A DNA stretch of 64,000 nt from an uncultured SAR86 cluster bacterium (GCA_902604855.1 CACLAF010000002.1:62001-126000); one strand, 5' to 3'; counted from the first letter of the stretch, positions 20,358 to 30,521 are shown. Program-made: numbers and translations. The notes: generated by a model from the sequence alone, not told the origin.

Positions 20358-21491
20358 TTATACTTTATCAATGGGTTCGAGGTCTTTTTTTGTACTGAAT
20401 ATACAGATCATTGCAACAATAAGGAATAAGATTAAGTAAGGATATATAACAGTCATTTCATTCTCCAGCATGATCCATCCAAAAACTGCGGGTGCTAAAG
20501 ATGCGCTAAGTAGAATGCAAGCATTTAACCAAGCTCCAAGTCTACCTGAAGGATCAATATCAGCTGCAGCCGCCAAGATGAGAATGACCATAATGACAAA
20601 AACTATATTCCAAGTGATGTTTCCATAACAAAAAGTATCATAAGAAGGGATTCCAAAGATTGCATAAACGCAAATTGAGGAAACCAATAGACACAATAAA
20701 ATTGTTTCTTTTCTTCTTATTTTATTTCCAAATATACCTATAAATACCGGTCCGAGAAGACTCAGAATAATGGCTAGAGATATAACACTCCCAACTTCAG
20801 AGACTCCCATATCTATATATTCCACTCCAAATCTTTCCATAAACGCCCACATACCACTGGAAGGAATCTCGTAAAACAGCACCGCCGTAATAAGTAAGAA
20901 ATAAAGCCACTTCTGAGCAATAGGTTCTCTAACTAAATTAGCATCATTTGTGTTTGATGTTTTGGCAAAGAAAAAGAGCAAGGTTAACGCTATGTAGACA
21001 TAAATAAAATTAAAGAAATAATAACTATGTCCTCCGTCCTCTATCCATGTACTAGAGATGTATATAAGAAACGCAGCAGTAAGTGATGCGAAAAGAGTAA
21101 ACAGTGCATAAGATCTATTGGGATCTTGTGATGAGGCCAATATTGAATGACCTGAAGCTATAAGCATACCGCAACCTATTCCCGAAAAAGCTTTTATAAA
21201 AGTAATTTGATTAACATCACTGGATACAGAACATAAGTAATAACAAACCATAACAATAAGACTGCCAATCAAGCCAAGTATCCTGCCCTTATAAACTGCG
21301 TTACCGAAATATAAGGAGCTAATCGCGGCGAAGAAAAGTTCAAGCGTAACCACCAATCCAGCTTCTTGTGAATTAGCATTCAGGCCAACCGATACAGCGC
21401 TTACATTAAAGGGTGCTAATGAGGAAGCTAGATTTCCGAGTTCCAACATAGCCATGCCAGCCAATAGATGAAAATAAGTCTTGTATTGCAT
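20358..21491 (-). CDS. MFS-like membrane transporter
   Basis: About 12 predicted hydrophobic segments, MFS-like organisation. Confidence 0.7.
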   Translation of the reverse strand: MQYKTYFHLLAGMAMLELGNLASSLAPFNVSAVSVGLNANSQEAGLVVTLELFFAAISSLYFGNAVYKGRILGLIGSLIVMVCYYLCSVSSDVNQITFIKAFSGIGCGMLIASGHSILASSQDPNRSYALFTLFASLTAAFLIYISSTWIEDGGHSYYFFNFIYVYIALTLLFFFAKTSNTNDANLVREPIAQKWLYFLLITAVLFYEIPSSGMWAFMERFGVEYIDMGVSEVGSVISLAIILSLLGPVFIGIFGNKIRRKETILLCLLVSSICVYAIFGIPSYDTFCYGNITWNIVFVIMVILILAAAADIDPSGRLGAWLNACILLSASLAPAVFGWIMLENEMTVIYPYLILFLIVAMICIFSTKKDLEPIDKV

Positions 21492-21551
21492 TTATCTTTT
21501 AGTTGGAAACCTTAATATATAGATATAGTGTATACATAAAGAAAACTTATT

Positions 21552-22112
21552 GTGCCAAATAGTAAAAATCATAGCTTTATTGAACCCCAACAAGAAAGAA
21601 GCAGGAAAAGGTTTGAAGAAGTATTAAAAACTGCAGAATTTATTTATAAAAACCAAGATGATTATGATTTAACTGTACAAGATATAGCCAAGCTATCCGG
21701 CATGAAAAGACCCTCTATTTATAAATTTTTTCCAAGTAATGAATCTATTCTTGAAGCTCTATCATATAAATATTCTTCATCCCTATTTAGTCTAGTAAAG
21801 AAAAATCTAAATAACCTAAATTATTCTGATGAAAAAGAAATCATCAAGGTTGTAGTGGATGTCTACGCAATATATGTTAATAACAATTATTGTATTTCTG
21901 ACCTAGTCTTTAATGTTTTCTCTAAAAACTTTCTTATTGAAGAGATTCTCAAACTTATAGAAGCAAAAAGTACCGGAGAAACTAAAAAAATAAAATTTTC
22001 TCTCAGTATTTTAATGGCGTGTTTAGGAGATTCTCTCAGTCAGGAAAAAGTAATTACACCGAGTTGTGTTGCTGAAACTAAAAAGGCCTGTCTTCTTTAT
22101 CTTGCTAGCTAG
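21552..22112 (+). CDS. TetR family transcriptional regulator
   Basis: N-terminal HTH: RSRKRFEEVLKTAEFIYKNQDDYDLTVQDIAKLSGMKRPSIYKFFPSNESILEAL; GTG start. Confidence 0.85.
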   Translation: MPNSKNHSFIEPQQERSRKRFEEVLKTAEFIYKNQDDYDLTVQDIAKLSGMKRPSIYKFFPSNESILEALSYKYSSSLFSLVKKNLNNLNYSDEKEIIKVVVDVYAIYVNNNYCISDLVFNVFSKNFLIEEILKLIEAKSTGETKKIKFSLSILMACLGDSLSQEKVITPSCVAETKKACLLYLAS

Positions 22113-22749
22113 GTTTATCCAAAATCTTATTGATTCCAAAAGCTAAAAACGCACCTATAAATTGTGCAGTTATAAAAAAGAGAACATTACCAGGATCAAT
22201 ACCTGTAAACGTATCCGTAAACATTCTTCCGATTGTAACCGCAGGATTGGCAAAAGAGGTTGAGGAAGTAAACCAATAAGCTGAGGTTATGTATAAACCT
22301 ACTGCGGGTGCTACCAATTCTGATCTAACTGTTCTTACTCTAAGGATAACTAATAACAATCCGAAAGTGGCTACAACTTCCGAGATATATAAATTTAACC
22401 CACTTCTAGAATTTACTGAAACCTGAAGGGCATCTAAACCAAACATATAATTTGCCAATAAGGTTCCAGAAATTGCACCAGACACTTGCAATAAACCGTA
22501 AAGAATAAAATTTCTAGATGAAAGTTCACCATTTGCAAACATGACAACAGAAACAGCTGGATTAAAATGAGCTCCTGAAATTTTGCCGAACATCCATATA
22601 AGCACTATCAAACCAGCACCGGTTGCGATTGTGTTCGCTAATAGTGTAATCGAGTCATTATCTGAAAGTGACTGACCCATAATTCCAGAACCAACAACAA
22701 TCATTAATAGAAAAGTTGTTCCTAAATATTCACTCAAATAAGCTTTCAT
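22105..22749 (-). CDS. MIP/aquaporin family channel
   Basis: Two NPA boxes: GAHFNPAVSVV and SFANPAVTIGR. Confidence 0.9.
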   Translation of the reverse strand: MKAYLSEYLGTTFLLMIVVGSGIMGQSLSDNDSITLLANTIATGAGLIVLIWMFGKISGAHFNPAVSVVMFANGELSSRNFILYGLLQVSGAISGTLLANYMFGLDALQVSVNSRSGLNLYISEVVATFGLLLVILRVRTVRSELVAPAVGLYITSAYWFTSSTSFANPAVTIGRMFTDTFTGIDPGNVLFFITAQFIGAFLAFGINKILDKPS

Positions 22750-23347
22750 CTGGCTCTTCTATTTCTTTGGTTGGAAATACACATTTAGGATCATTATGCT
22801 GTGGATTGTTTACATGTTTTGAAACGGTATGGTGAACAATCGATTTTGCTGAAAAAGTATCTTCGCAGCTTATATCATCACCATTTAGCCAGTTATGAAA
22901 ATGTTGTTTAGAAATAATTAAAGGCATACGCTCATGAATAGGTTTAAGCGACTCTACGGCTTCTGTAGTGACTATCGCGCAACCTACCTTGCCCCTGTAT
23001 CCTCCAAAAACTCCTCCAAAAAAGAAAATATCTCCATTAAGATGATGAAAATATGGAATTTTGTTCTCTCCAGATTTTCTCCACTCATACCAACCATCTG
23101 TTGGTATAAGACAACGATTAGAATTAGAGAAAGAAGGTTTTTCAGTTAGTGTTTCAATTCTTGCATTTACTAAATTAAAAGGTTTATCAGCCCAGTAAGG
23201 AGTGAAGCCCCATTCAATAGATTGTAATTTATCGGTTAAGGCTAAAAGTTTTTGTCCTGGTCCAATGTTATAACTTGCCTCAAAGTCAGTAGAACCATAT
23301 TTAGTTTCTAAATTATCTAGATTTCTAAGTGTAAAACGTCCACACAT
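22730..23347 (-). CDS. SOS response-associated peptidase (YedK/HMCES, SRAP)
   Basis: MCGRFTLR N-terminal catalytic Cys, NARIETLTEKPSF, RCLIPTDGWYEW, IHERMPLII. Confidence 0.95.
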   Translation of the reverse strand: MCGRFTLRNLDNLETKYGSTDFEASYNIGPGQKLLALTDKLQSIEWGFTPYWADKPFNLVNARIETLTEKPSFSNSNRCLIPTDGWYEWRKSGENKIPYFHHLNGDIFFFGGVFGGYRGKVGCAIVTTEAVESLKPIHERMPLIISKQHFHNWLNGDDISCEDTFSAKSIVHHTVSKHVNNPQHNDPKCVFPTKEIEEPDESLFE

Positions 23348-23462
23348 TATGACTTTGTATACTCAATCCTATTCTTCTTCAACCACTTTAGGGCTTTAAG
23401 GTTATTAGAAGATGTCACTTTAAGTTCCTTGAACAGTATTTTTTATAAGTTATAGTTTTACC

Positions 23463-24293
23463 GTGTTTAAGTTTGATGTGACCGAATATAACTCTTTGAG
23501 TAAAGACCAATATATTGAAGAAAGAAGACTCTTACAAATTGAATTTCTTAAGCTTCAAAAATGGGCAATTACTAATAAGAAAAAAATTGCAGTTGTCTTT
23601 GAAGGAAGAGATGCTGCCGGTAAAACAGACACCATTAACTTGCTGGCAAGACATTTGATACCGGATCATTTCAGATATGTACATCTAGGAATACCATCAG
23701 AAGGTGAATCAAAAAAATGGTTTAAAAGATATGAAAAGCATATGCCTAATGAAGGCGAAATAGTCTTTTTTGACAGGTCTTGGTATACAAGGGCTACTGT
23801 AGAAATAACAATGGGTTATTGCTCAAATAAGCAATATGCAAACTTCATGAAAAAGGTTATTCCTTGGGAAAAAGAATATATTGATGATGGTCTTATTCTT
23901 ATTAAGTTCTACCTATCAATTCAAAAATTACAACAAAATAAAAGGTTTAATGAGCGTAAAACAGATCCATTAAAAACATGGAAGCTAAGTGCAAATGACC
24001 TTAAGATTGCTGAAAAGTGGGATATCTTCTCTTTCTTTAAGGATCAGATGTTTAAACTTACCTCAACGGATAAAGTACCCTGGGTTATTATCAATGCTAA
24101 TAATAAAATGGTCGCAAGATTGAGTGCCTTGAGATATCTACTTAATGAAATAGATTACGATAACAAAAAACTCAGTAAACCAACGACATGGGAAGGTAAG
24201 ATCAATAATTACAGAATTACTCATAATGATGTCGAATTCTCCAATCTATCGTACTTACAGTTTAAGACTTTAGAAAAAGCGTTTAAAAAATAA
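23463..24293 (+). CDS. ppk2: Polyphosphate kinase 2
   Basis: FEGRDAAGKTDTI Walker A, FFDRSWYTR, RKTDPLKTWKLSANDL lid. Confidence 0.95.
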   Translation: MFKFDVTEYNSLSKDQYIEERRLLQIEFLKLQKWAITNKKKIAVVFEGRDAAGKTDTINLLARHLIPDHFRYVHLGIPSEGESKKWFKRYEKHMPNEGEIVFFDRSWYTRATVEITMGYCSNKQYANFMKKVIPWEKEYIDDGLILIKFYLSIQKLQQNKRFNERKTDPLKTWKLSANDLKIAEKWDIFSFFKDQMFKLTSTDKVPWVIINANNKMVARLSALRYLLNEIDYDNKKLSKPTTWEGKINNYRITHNDVEFSNLSYLQFKTLEKAFKK

Positions 24294-24302
24294 AATATTC
24301 AA

Positions 24303-25196
24303 TTGAAAAAAAGCGAATTTCATCGAATTGCAACTATAGATATTGGAACTAATGGTATTAAGTTCAAGCAGTACAGAATAGATGTAAATAAAAAATCAAA
24401 AATACAGCAGGATACATTTAGTAGGGTAAATATAAGACTGGGTGAAGATGTATTTAATTACGGATTGATAAGTGAAAATACACAAAAGAAATTATTTAAA
24501 GAACTCAGCAAGCTTATAGAATCGGTAAAAAAGAGAAATATTAAGTGGATAGGTATATGTGCCACTTCGGCAATGCGAAGTGCAGAAAATGGTAAAGATA
24601 TTTGCGAAAGACTTGCAAGTGAATTGAACGTTGATGTAAGACTTCTTAGCGGTAATGAGGAAGCGTACTTTCTAAAATATCTGAATACAAAAAAAATCAT
24701 GGATTTAAACAATTACCTATCAATAGACATAGGCGGAGGTAGCACTGAATTGCATATCAAATATGGTGATGAAGAGTATTTACAATCGGTAGATCTGGGT
24801 GCTGTCAGGTTATTGCAACAAAAAGATTTAAAAGAAGAGTGGGATAAGTTGGATGATTTTTTAAATAAGATTGGATATTTAAATGCAGAGGCTCTTGTAG
24901 GAATTGGAGGCAATATAAGATCTCTTCTTGAAATATCTGGAAAAGATAAATTTACATCTTTAGGTTATGAAGAATTTATAACTTTACAAAAGAAGCTTGA
25001 AAATAACTCCCTTGATGATAGAAAGAAATTATTTAATTTAGGTGATCATAGAGCTGATGTCATAGTTCCTGCAACCAAGATAATAGAAAGGATTTTAAAT
25101 AAGACAGGTATAAAAGATTTATATGCTCTCAATTGGAGTCTATGCGACGCTATAGCATTCGATTACTACCTCAAGAACGAAGAAGCGTTTATATAA
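24303..25196 (+). CDS. Ppx/GppA family exopolyphosphatase
   Basis: TIDIGTNGIKFKQY, ATSAMRSAENG, SIDIGGGSTELHI; TTG start. Confidence 0.85.
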   Translation: MKKSEFHRIATIDIGTNGIKFKQYRIDVNKKSKIQQDTFSRVNIRLGEDVFNYGLISENTQKKLFKELSKLIESVKKRNIKWIGICATSAMRSAENGKDICERLASELNVDVRLLSGNEEAYFLKYLNTKKIMDLNNYLSIDIGGGSTELHIKYGDEEYLQSVDLGAVRLLQQKDLKEEWDKLDDFLNKIGYLNAEALVGIGGNIRSLLEISGKDKFTSLGYEEFITLQKKLENNSLDDRKKLFNLGDHRADVIVPATKIIERILNKTGIKDLYALNWSLCDAIAFDYYLKNEEAFI

Positions 25197-25199
25197 TTT

Positions 25200-26465
25200 C
25201 TATAGAAATATTCCTTTAAGGGTAAAGAAAAATAGTATGGATAAACCTGCTCCGACTGGCAGTGTAACTACCCAAGAGACTATTATTCTTCCTACAACTG
25301 AGAAATCGACTGCTGATAACCCTCTTGCTAAGCCAACACCTAATACGGCTCCAACGAGTGTATGAGTTGTCGAAATAGGTAAGCCTGTTCCAGAAGCTAA
25401 TACTACGGTTGTTGCAGCAGCTAATTCAGCAGCAAATCCTCTACTTGGTGTTAATTCAGTGATGTTTCTACCTACTGTTTCAATAACCTTGTAACCTAAA
25501 GTGGCTAGTCCAGCAACAATACCTGTAGCTCCAAGCAAGAGAATCCACCATGGCATAGAAGACTTAGCTGCAATTTCACCACCTGATTGAACAACACTCG
25601 CTATAGCGGCCAGTGGACCTACTGCATTTGCAACATCATTTGAGCCATGCGCAAAGGCCATAGCGCAAGCTGTAAAAACCATAAGAACCGCAAAAACTTT
25701 TTCAACCCCATCAAAGGTAACATCACCGCGTTGTTGAGTTGTATTCTCTATTTTCCTAAGAAAGAAAGTTCCGATAAGAGCAATACCAAAACCAATAGCG
25801 ATGGAATACGTTAAACTTTCTCCAAATGTCAAAGACAGTCCTATATGTTTCAAGCCTTTTAGTAATGTCACCATTGCTATAACAAAACCCACTAAGAACA
25901 TATATCCAGGCACATATTTCTTAGCATTTTCAAATGGCTTATTTGTGTTCAGAATTAATTTTTGTACTGAGAGGAAGATTATGAAAGCTATAGTTCCTGA
26001 CATTAAGGGAGAAACTACCCAGCTGGATACAATAGATCCGACTTTTGACCAACTAACAGCATCAACACTTATTCCTACTGCAGCAAATCCGACAATAGCA
26101 CCAACAATCGAGTGAGTTGTAGAAACGGGCCAACCTCTTGATGAGGCTATTAGTAACCATGTTCCTGCAGCTAGGAGAGCTGCCATCATTCCAAATACTA
26201 ATAAATCTGGTGAATCTTGAAGTAGATTTGGATCTATTATTCCCTTACGTATGGTTGAGGTAACTTCACCTCCTGCAAGGTAAGCTCCGGCAAATTCGAA
26301 AATACAAGCAACCAGAATAGCTTGGGCCAAAGTAAGAGCCCTAGCACCGACAGAAGTTCCCATTGCATTAGCTACGTCATTAGCTCCGATTCCCCAGGCC
26401 ATAAAGAATCCAAAAACACAGCCTGAAATAAGTAAGTAAGGTCCGTATAAAATAATAGTTTCCAT
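25200..26465 (-). CDS. pitA: Inorganic phosphate transporter, PiT family
   Basis: GANDVANAMGTSVGARALT and repeated HGSNDVANAVGPLAAI; GWPVSTTHSIVGAIVG / GLPISTTHTLVGAVLG. Confidence 0.95.
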   Translation of the reverse strand: METIILYGPYLLISGCVFGFFMAWGIGANDVANAMGTSVGARALTLAQAILVACIFEFAGAYLAGGEVTSTIRKGIIDPNLLQDSPDLLVFGMMAALLAAGTWLLIASSRGWPVSTTHSIVGAIVGFAAVGISVDAVSWSKVGSIVSSWVVSPLMSGTIAFIIFLSVQKLILNTNKPFENAKKYVPGYMFLVGFVIAMVTLLKGLKHIGLSLTFGESLTYSIAIGFGIALIGTFFLRKIENTTQQRGDVTFDGVEKVFAVLMVFTACAMAFAHGSNDVANAVGPLAAIASVVQSGGEIAAKSSMPWWILLLGATGIVAGLATLGYKVIETVGRNITELTPSRGFAAELAAATTVVLASGTGLPISTTHTLVGAVLGVGLARGLSAVDFSVVGRIIVSWVVTLPVGAGLSILFFFTLKGIFL

Positions 26466-26474
26466 ATTAGTCTC

Positions 26475-27152
26475 CTATCTAGAGGCGATTAAGGAGATTC
26501 TGTGGCCAACTTGTTCAGCCCTATCAGATAATTCTCCAATTTTATTAATAACGTCGTACAAAAACATAACATCTACAGGTGGTAGATCTTTTTCTATCTT
26601 AAAGAGCTCACCTCTCAAAGTGATTTCGGTTTGATCATTACTATTTTCTAAAGAATCCAATTTCTCTACTAAAATTTGCATTTTTTCAGCAGCCTTTCCC
26701 CCAAAAGAAAATTGAAATAATTCATCTATATGATCTACAGCTTCAGCTGCTGCATAAGTTATCTCTTTAGCCTCTAGAATAAAATTTTGAAATGATTGAT
26801 GTATGGTAGAGGGAATTTCCATATTTCTGCCTATCATCAGACCAGAAATATCTTTTACAGTATTAGGAATATCATCAGCTAATTTTATTAGATCCAATAT
26901 ATCTTCCCTAGGGACAGCGAAAAAGATACTTTTAGGTAACAGACTTCTAGTTTCAGCCTTTAATTCATCTGCTTGATTTTCCAGATCGGAAATTAATTTC
27001 CTGGATTGAGTTGCCCCGCTCCAATCTGATGCTACGACAAATTCAATAAATCTAAGCAACTCATCAACTGAGTTTATAGAAACTTGCATATGTGCCTTTA
27101 TTGGGCCGAAAGGTGACTTTCTAATGATGTCATTGTAGCCAGTAGATTTCAT
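26475..27152 (-). CDS. DUF47 / TIGR00153 PhoU-like phosphate transport regulator
   Basis: FGPIKAHMQVSINSVDELLRFIEF..., position directly upstream of pitA, typical Pit-accessory pairing. Confidence 0.85.
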   Translation of the reverse strand: MKSTGYNDIIRKSPFGPIKAHMQVSINSVDELLRFIEFVVASDWSGATQSRKLISDLENQADELKAETRSLLPKSIFFAVPREDILDLIKLADDIPNTVKDISGLMIGRNMEIPSTIHQSFQNFILEAKEITYAAAEAVDHIDELFQFSFGGKAAEKMQILVEKLDSLENSNDQTEITLRGELFKIEKDLPPVDVMFLYDVINKIGELSDRAEQVGHRISLIASR

Positions 27153-27275
27153 AAATGGTCTCCACAGATTATTGGTTGAAATTTCTTAAAAATATTCACT
27201 ATTAGGTATTCTGAATTCTTATTGTGTCAAATTTGTTACAAATATAAGAAAGGTTTGTAAAAAGGTTCAGAAGAT

Positions 27276-28202
27276 TTAAAACTTATATTCAAACCCTATT
27301 CCTGTTATTTCTTTTTCTTTAGATGTATTGTCTCCACTTAAATCCGTGAAGAAGAAGAAAGCTTTAGCTTTACTGCTTAACTTATAGTCATAGCCAAAAG
27401 AAAATTGCTTTCCTGAATCTAATTTCATATCGGACTCTGCCTGTTGAAATTTAAGTGTTCCCTTATCACCTACCTTCTGGGAAAAACTAATAACATAACC
27501 GTCTTCTTCTACTCCTGTAGATAATTTTTCACTATCTTGAAACATAATTCCTAATTGACTGCGGTTGAATGGAATTTGAAGTGTTAATCTTGTTGAGTCG
27601 TAGCCCTTAAGTTCCGAATCAAAGGCCAAGGCAATATAAAAATTTTCTGAGTCGTAACTGATAGAGGTTGAAGTTGAGTCACCTATGCTGTCATCACCAA
27701 GCCCTTCTGTGCCTTTTATTGCATTAAATGTTGCAGAAAAGCCGTTAATCTTTGGAGTTGTATATCCTACCAGGTCGCTCATCCTGTTCTCACCTTGCAA
27801 TATATTTTTAATATCACCTGCAAGGTCATTAAAAAGATCTATTTTCTTTTGTGATTTTTTTGTGGCTGTGTCGTGCTTACCAAGGAAAATAGTACCCGCA
27901 GATCCTTTTAAACCCACAAAACTATTTCTTTGTTTAAAAGTTCTATCTTTTGATTCATCTGCAGTTCCATCTACAGGATCAATTTCGTATTCAGCTTGAT
28001 AAATAGCTTCTATTCCTTCTCCAAAATCCATACTTCCTTTTATACCCAATCTAGAAGCGTTGCTTACCATATCCACTTCGGTACCAGAAGCTGTATCTTG
28101 AGATTCAACTGATATCCAAAGTTTTCCGTACACAGTTGGTTCCTCAGATTGTAAATAAAGAACAGGAACAAGTAAGAGCATAGAAAGAATTTTAAATTTC
28201 AT
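27276..28202 (-). CDS. Gram-negative porin
   Basis: Signal peptide, VYGKLWISVESQD, SRLGIKGSMDFGEGIEAIYQAEYEID, FVGLKGSAGTIFLGKHDTATK, C-terminal GFEYKF. Confidence 0.9.
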   Translation of the reverse strand: MKFKILSMLLLVPVLYLQSEEPTVYGKLWISVESQDTASGTEVDMVSNASRLGIKGSMDFGEGIEAIYQAEYEIDPVDGTADESKDRTFKQRNSFVGLKGSAGTIFLGKHDTATKKSQKKIDLFNDLAGDIKNILQGENRMSDLVGYTTPKINGFSATFNAIKGTEGLGDDSIGDSTSTSISYDSENFYIALAFDSELKGYDSTRLTLQIPFNRSQLGIMFQDSEKLSTGVEEDGYVISFSQKVGDKGTLKFQQAESDMKLDSGKQFSFGYDYKLSSKAKAFFFFTDLSGDNTSKEKEITGIGFEYKF

Positions 28203-28286
28203 ATTTTTTCTCCAATATTTATTTTGTACTTTAAATATGAAATGTTACGTTTGTGTTTCGTAACAGGAACAGGTTTGGAAAAAGGA

Positions 28287-29375
28287 TTAGTTTTTTTTGT
28301 TTAGGGTGAACCAGAAAATTGTACCATCGGGGTAGGCTTTTTCGTTACCCACAGAACCACCCATAAGATTTACTAAATTCTTGACTATAGATAAACCCAA
28401 TCCAGTTCCCTCCTTTAAAGAAGTATTGTTATTTTGAATTCTGAAGAATCTCTCGAATACTCTTTCTCTTTGATCTGCGGGTATACCTTGTCCATGATCT
28501 TCAATTTCAAATCTCACTTTAGAGCCTTGGTCTTGCATATTAATAATGATCTCTTTACTTTCTTCAGTTATCCCGTATTTGACTGAATTTTCTATAAGAT
28601 TATCAACAACTTGGAGTAATGCCTTAGTATCACAAATTACCTTTATATCAGAAGAGATATTATTAATAATCTTTATGTCAGGATTATTTGATAAAACAGA
28701 GTTAATTGAGGTTTTAAAAATCTCTGAAATACTATTTTCTGCAAGCTCAAGATTGTATTCACCCGATTCTATAGTTGATAAATTCAAAATATCTTCCAGA
28801 AGATATGAGAGCTTTTCTGAGTTTTTTAAGATTGCATTAGAAAATTTTTGTGCAATCTCTTTATCATCTAAAGCGCCATCAACTAGGGATTCTGAATTAG
28901 CTCTTATAACAGCAACTGGAGTTCTTAATTCATGAGATAAATTAGCAATAAAATCTTTTCTAATATTCTCTAATTTCTTTATTCGGGTGATATCAATAAA
29001 AACAAGTGTTGTTTCAAGTGATTCATAGTCGTAGGTAGCATTTACCAAGAAACTTTTATTACCTGGATCAACACCAAAGATTTCTTCTTCTGCTGATGTA
29101 TCAACTTTTGCACTTTTTATTAAATTAATTATCTCGCCGTTATTAAAAACCTCAACTAATTTACTACCTTCATAGTCTTTAGGAATATTTAAATCCATAG
29201 AAGATACTGAATTAATTTGAGCGATACAGTCATTTTCATCTAAGACAATAAGTCCGATACCTGTCTTATCTAATATTTGCGGTAACTCTTTTGTGGTTAA
29301 AGTACCATTTTGAACAATGTTACTAGATTCTATTTTTTTTTCTTTTACAAAGAGACGTAAGATTTTAGACAACAT
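28287..29375 (-). CDS. phoR: PhoR-like PAS sensor histidine kinase without evident TM helices
   Basis: FIANLSHELRTPVAVIRANSESL H-box; N, G boxes; PAS-like GIGLIVLDENDCIAQIN; overlaps phoB by 11 nt. Confidence 0.8.
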   Translation of the reverse strand: MLSKILRLFVKEKKIESSNIVQNGTLTTKELPQILDKTGIGLIVLDENDCIAQINSVSSMDLNIPKDYEGSKLVEVFNNGEIINLIKSAKVDTSAEEEIFGVDPGNKSFLVNATYDYESLETTLVFIDITRIKKLENIRKDFIANLSHELRTPVAVIRANSESLVDGALDDKEIAQKFSNAILKNSEKLSYLLEDILNLSTIESGEYNLELAENSISEIFKTSINSVLSNNPDIKIINNISSDIKVICDTKALLQVVDNLIENSVKYGITEESKEIIINMQDQGSKVRFEIEDHGQGIPADQRERVFERFFRIQNNNTSLKEGTGLGLSIVKNLVNLMGGSVGNEKAYPDGTIFWFTLNKKN

Positions 29376-30048
29376 AATTAAATCTATAACCTACGCCACG
29401 AACTGTTTCTATTTTTGAGCCTATATCACCTATTTTGCTGCGCAGTCTTTTAACGTGCGTATCTACTGTCCTTGTGGTCACTGAGGAATTGTAGCCCCAC
29501 ACCTCTTCAAGTAAAACTTCTCTAGGCTGTATTCGGCCATTTTTTTGAACCAAGTGCTTAAATAATAAAAACTCCTTAGCAGTTAATTGTATTTCGGTAT
29601 CGCTGATAAAAACTCGATAAGAGGAAAGGTTTATTTCAATATCACCTAAAGTGATTTTACTAGTCTCTTCCTGTTTTTCTCTTCTTTTAAGTACCGTTGA
29701 GACTCTAAGAGCAAGCTCCCGAACGCTAAAAGGTTTTACAACATAATCATCAGCGCCTAGTTCAAAGCCTAACACTCTATCGACCTCTTCCCCTTTAGCT
29801 GTAAGCATAATGATAGCTATATCAAAGGAGTCTGAGTTATTCCTTATCTTCTTACATATATCTAAGCCTGATATGTCCGGAAGCATAAGATCTAAAAGAA
29901 TAAGATCCGGTTTTTTTCTAGCTATTGCGTCTATAGCATCCTTACCTTTGGAGACAGCATTGACTGTGTAACCTTCCGATTTGAATTTGAACTCTAAAGT
30001 AGACCTTAGATCTAGCTCATCTTCGACAATGAGTATTCTTTTTGACAT
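29365..30048 (-). CDS. phoB: PhoB-like OmpR/PhoB family response regulator
   Basis: ILIVEDELDLRSTLEFKFKSEGY, LLDLMLPDISGLD, RTVDTHVKRLRSKIG. Confidence 0.85.
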   Translation of the reverse strand: MSKRILIVEDELDLRSTLEFKFKSEGYTVNAVSKGKDAIDAIARKKPDLILLDLMLPDISGLDICKKIRNNSDSFDIAIIMLTAKGEEVDRVLGFELGADDYVVKPFSVRELALRVSTVLKRREKQEETSKITLGDIEINLSSYRVFISDTEIQLTAKEFLLFKHLVQKNGRIQPREVLLEEVWGYNSSVTTRTVDTHVKRLRSKIGDIGSKIETVRGVGYRFNYVV

Positions 30049-30104
30049 CTGTTAAGTATATTGTCACCTTGTGACAAAATTGTAAATTACACATATCAAT
30101 TTAG

Positions 30105-30521
30105 TTAAGATATTTTATTTTTGTGGTTATCCGCCACCCTTTGTCTTAATTCAGAGCTAGAAAAATTATGTTCGCGTTTATTAAAATAACATTTACCATC
30201 TGATATTTCTTTGCCAGTAAAATCTTTATCTTTGTATTCATCTCCAATGATCCTAATATCCCATTCCTTTGTACTCAAAATATCTAATACATCTTGTTCT
30301 GAATCATATATCAAGACTTCATCAACATAACGACAACCTGATACTTGGATTTGTCTTTCTACGATAGATTGCACCGGGGAATTTTTATTTTTTCTATCTA
30401 TGCTTGGATCTGTTTGAATACATACAATTAGATGTTCACAAACAGTTTTTGCTTCTTCAAACATCAGTACATGACCTGCATGAAAGAGGTCAAATGCACC
30501 GAAAGTTATGCCTTTTATCAT
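30105..30521 (-). CDS. Adenylyl/cytidylyltransferase family protein (glycerol-3-phosphate cytidylyltransferase-like)
   Basis: GITFGAFDLFHAGHVLMFEEAK (HxGH), SSSELRQRV. Confidence 0.85.
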   Translation of the reverse strand: MIKGITFGAFDLFHAGHVLMFEEAKTVCEHLIVCIQTDPSIDRKNKNSPVQSIVERQIQVSGCRYVDEVLIYDSEQDVLDILSTKEWDIRIIGDEYKDKDFTGKEISDGKCYFNKREHNFSSSELRQRVADNHKNKIS

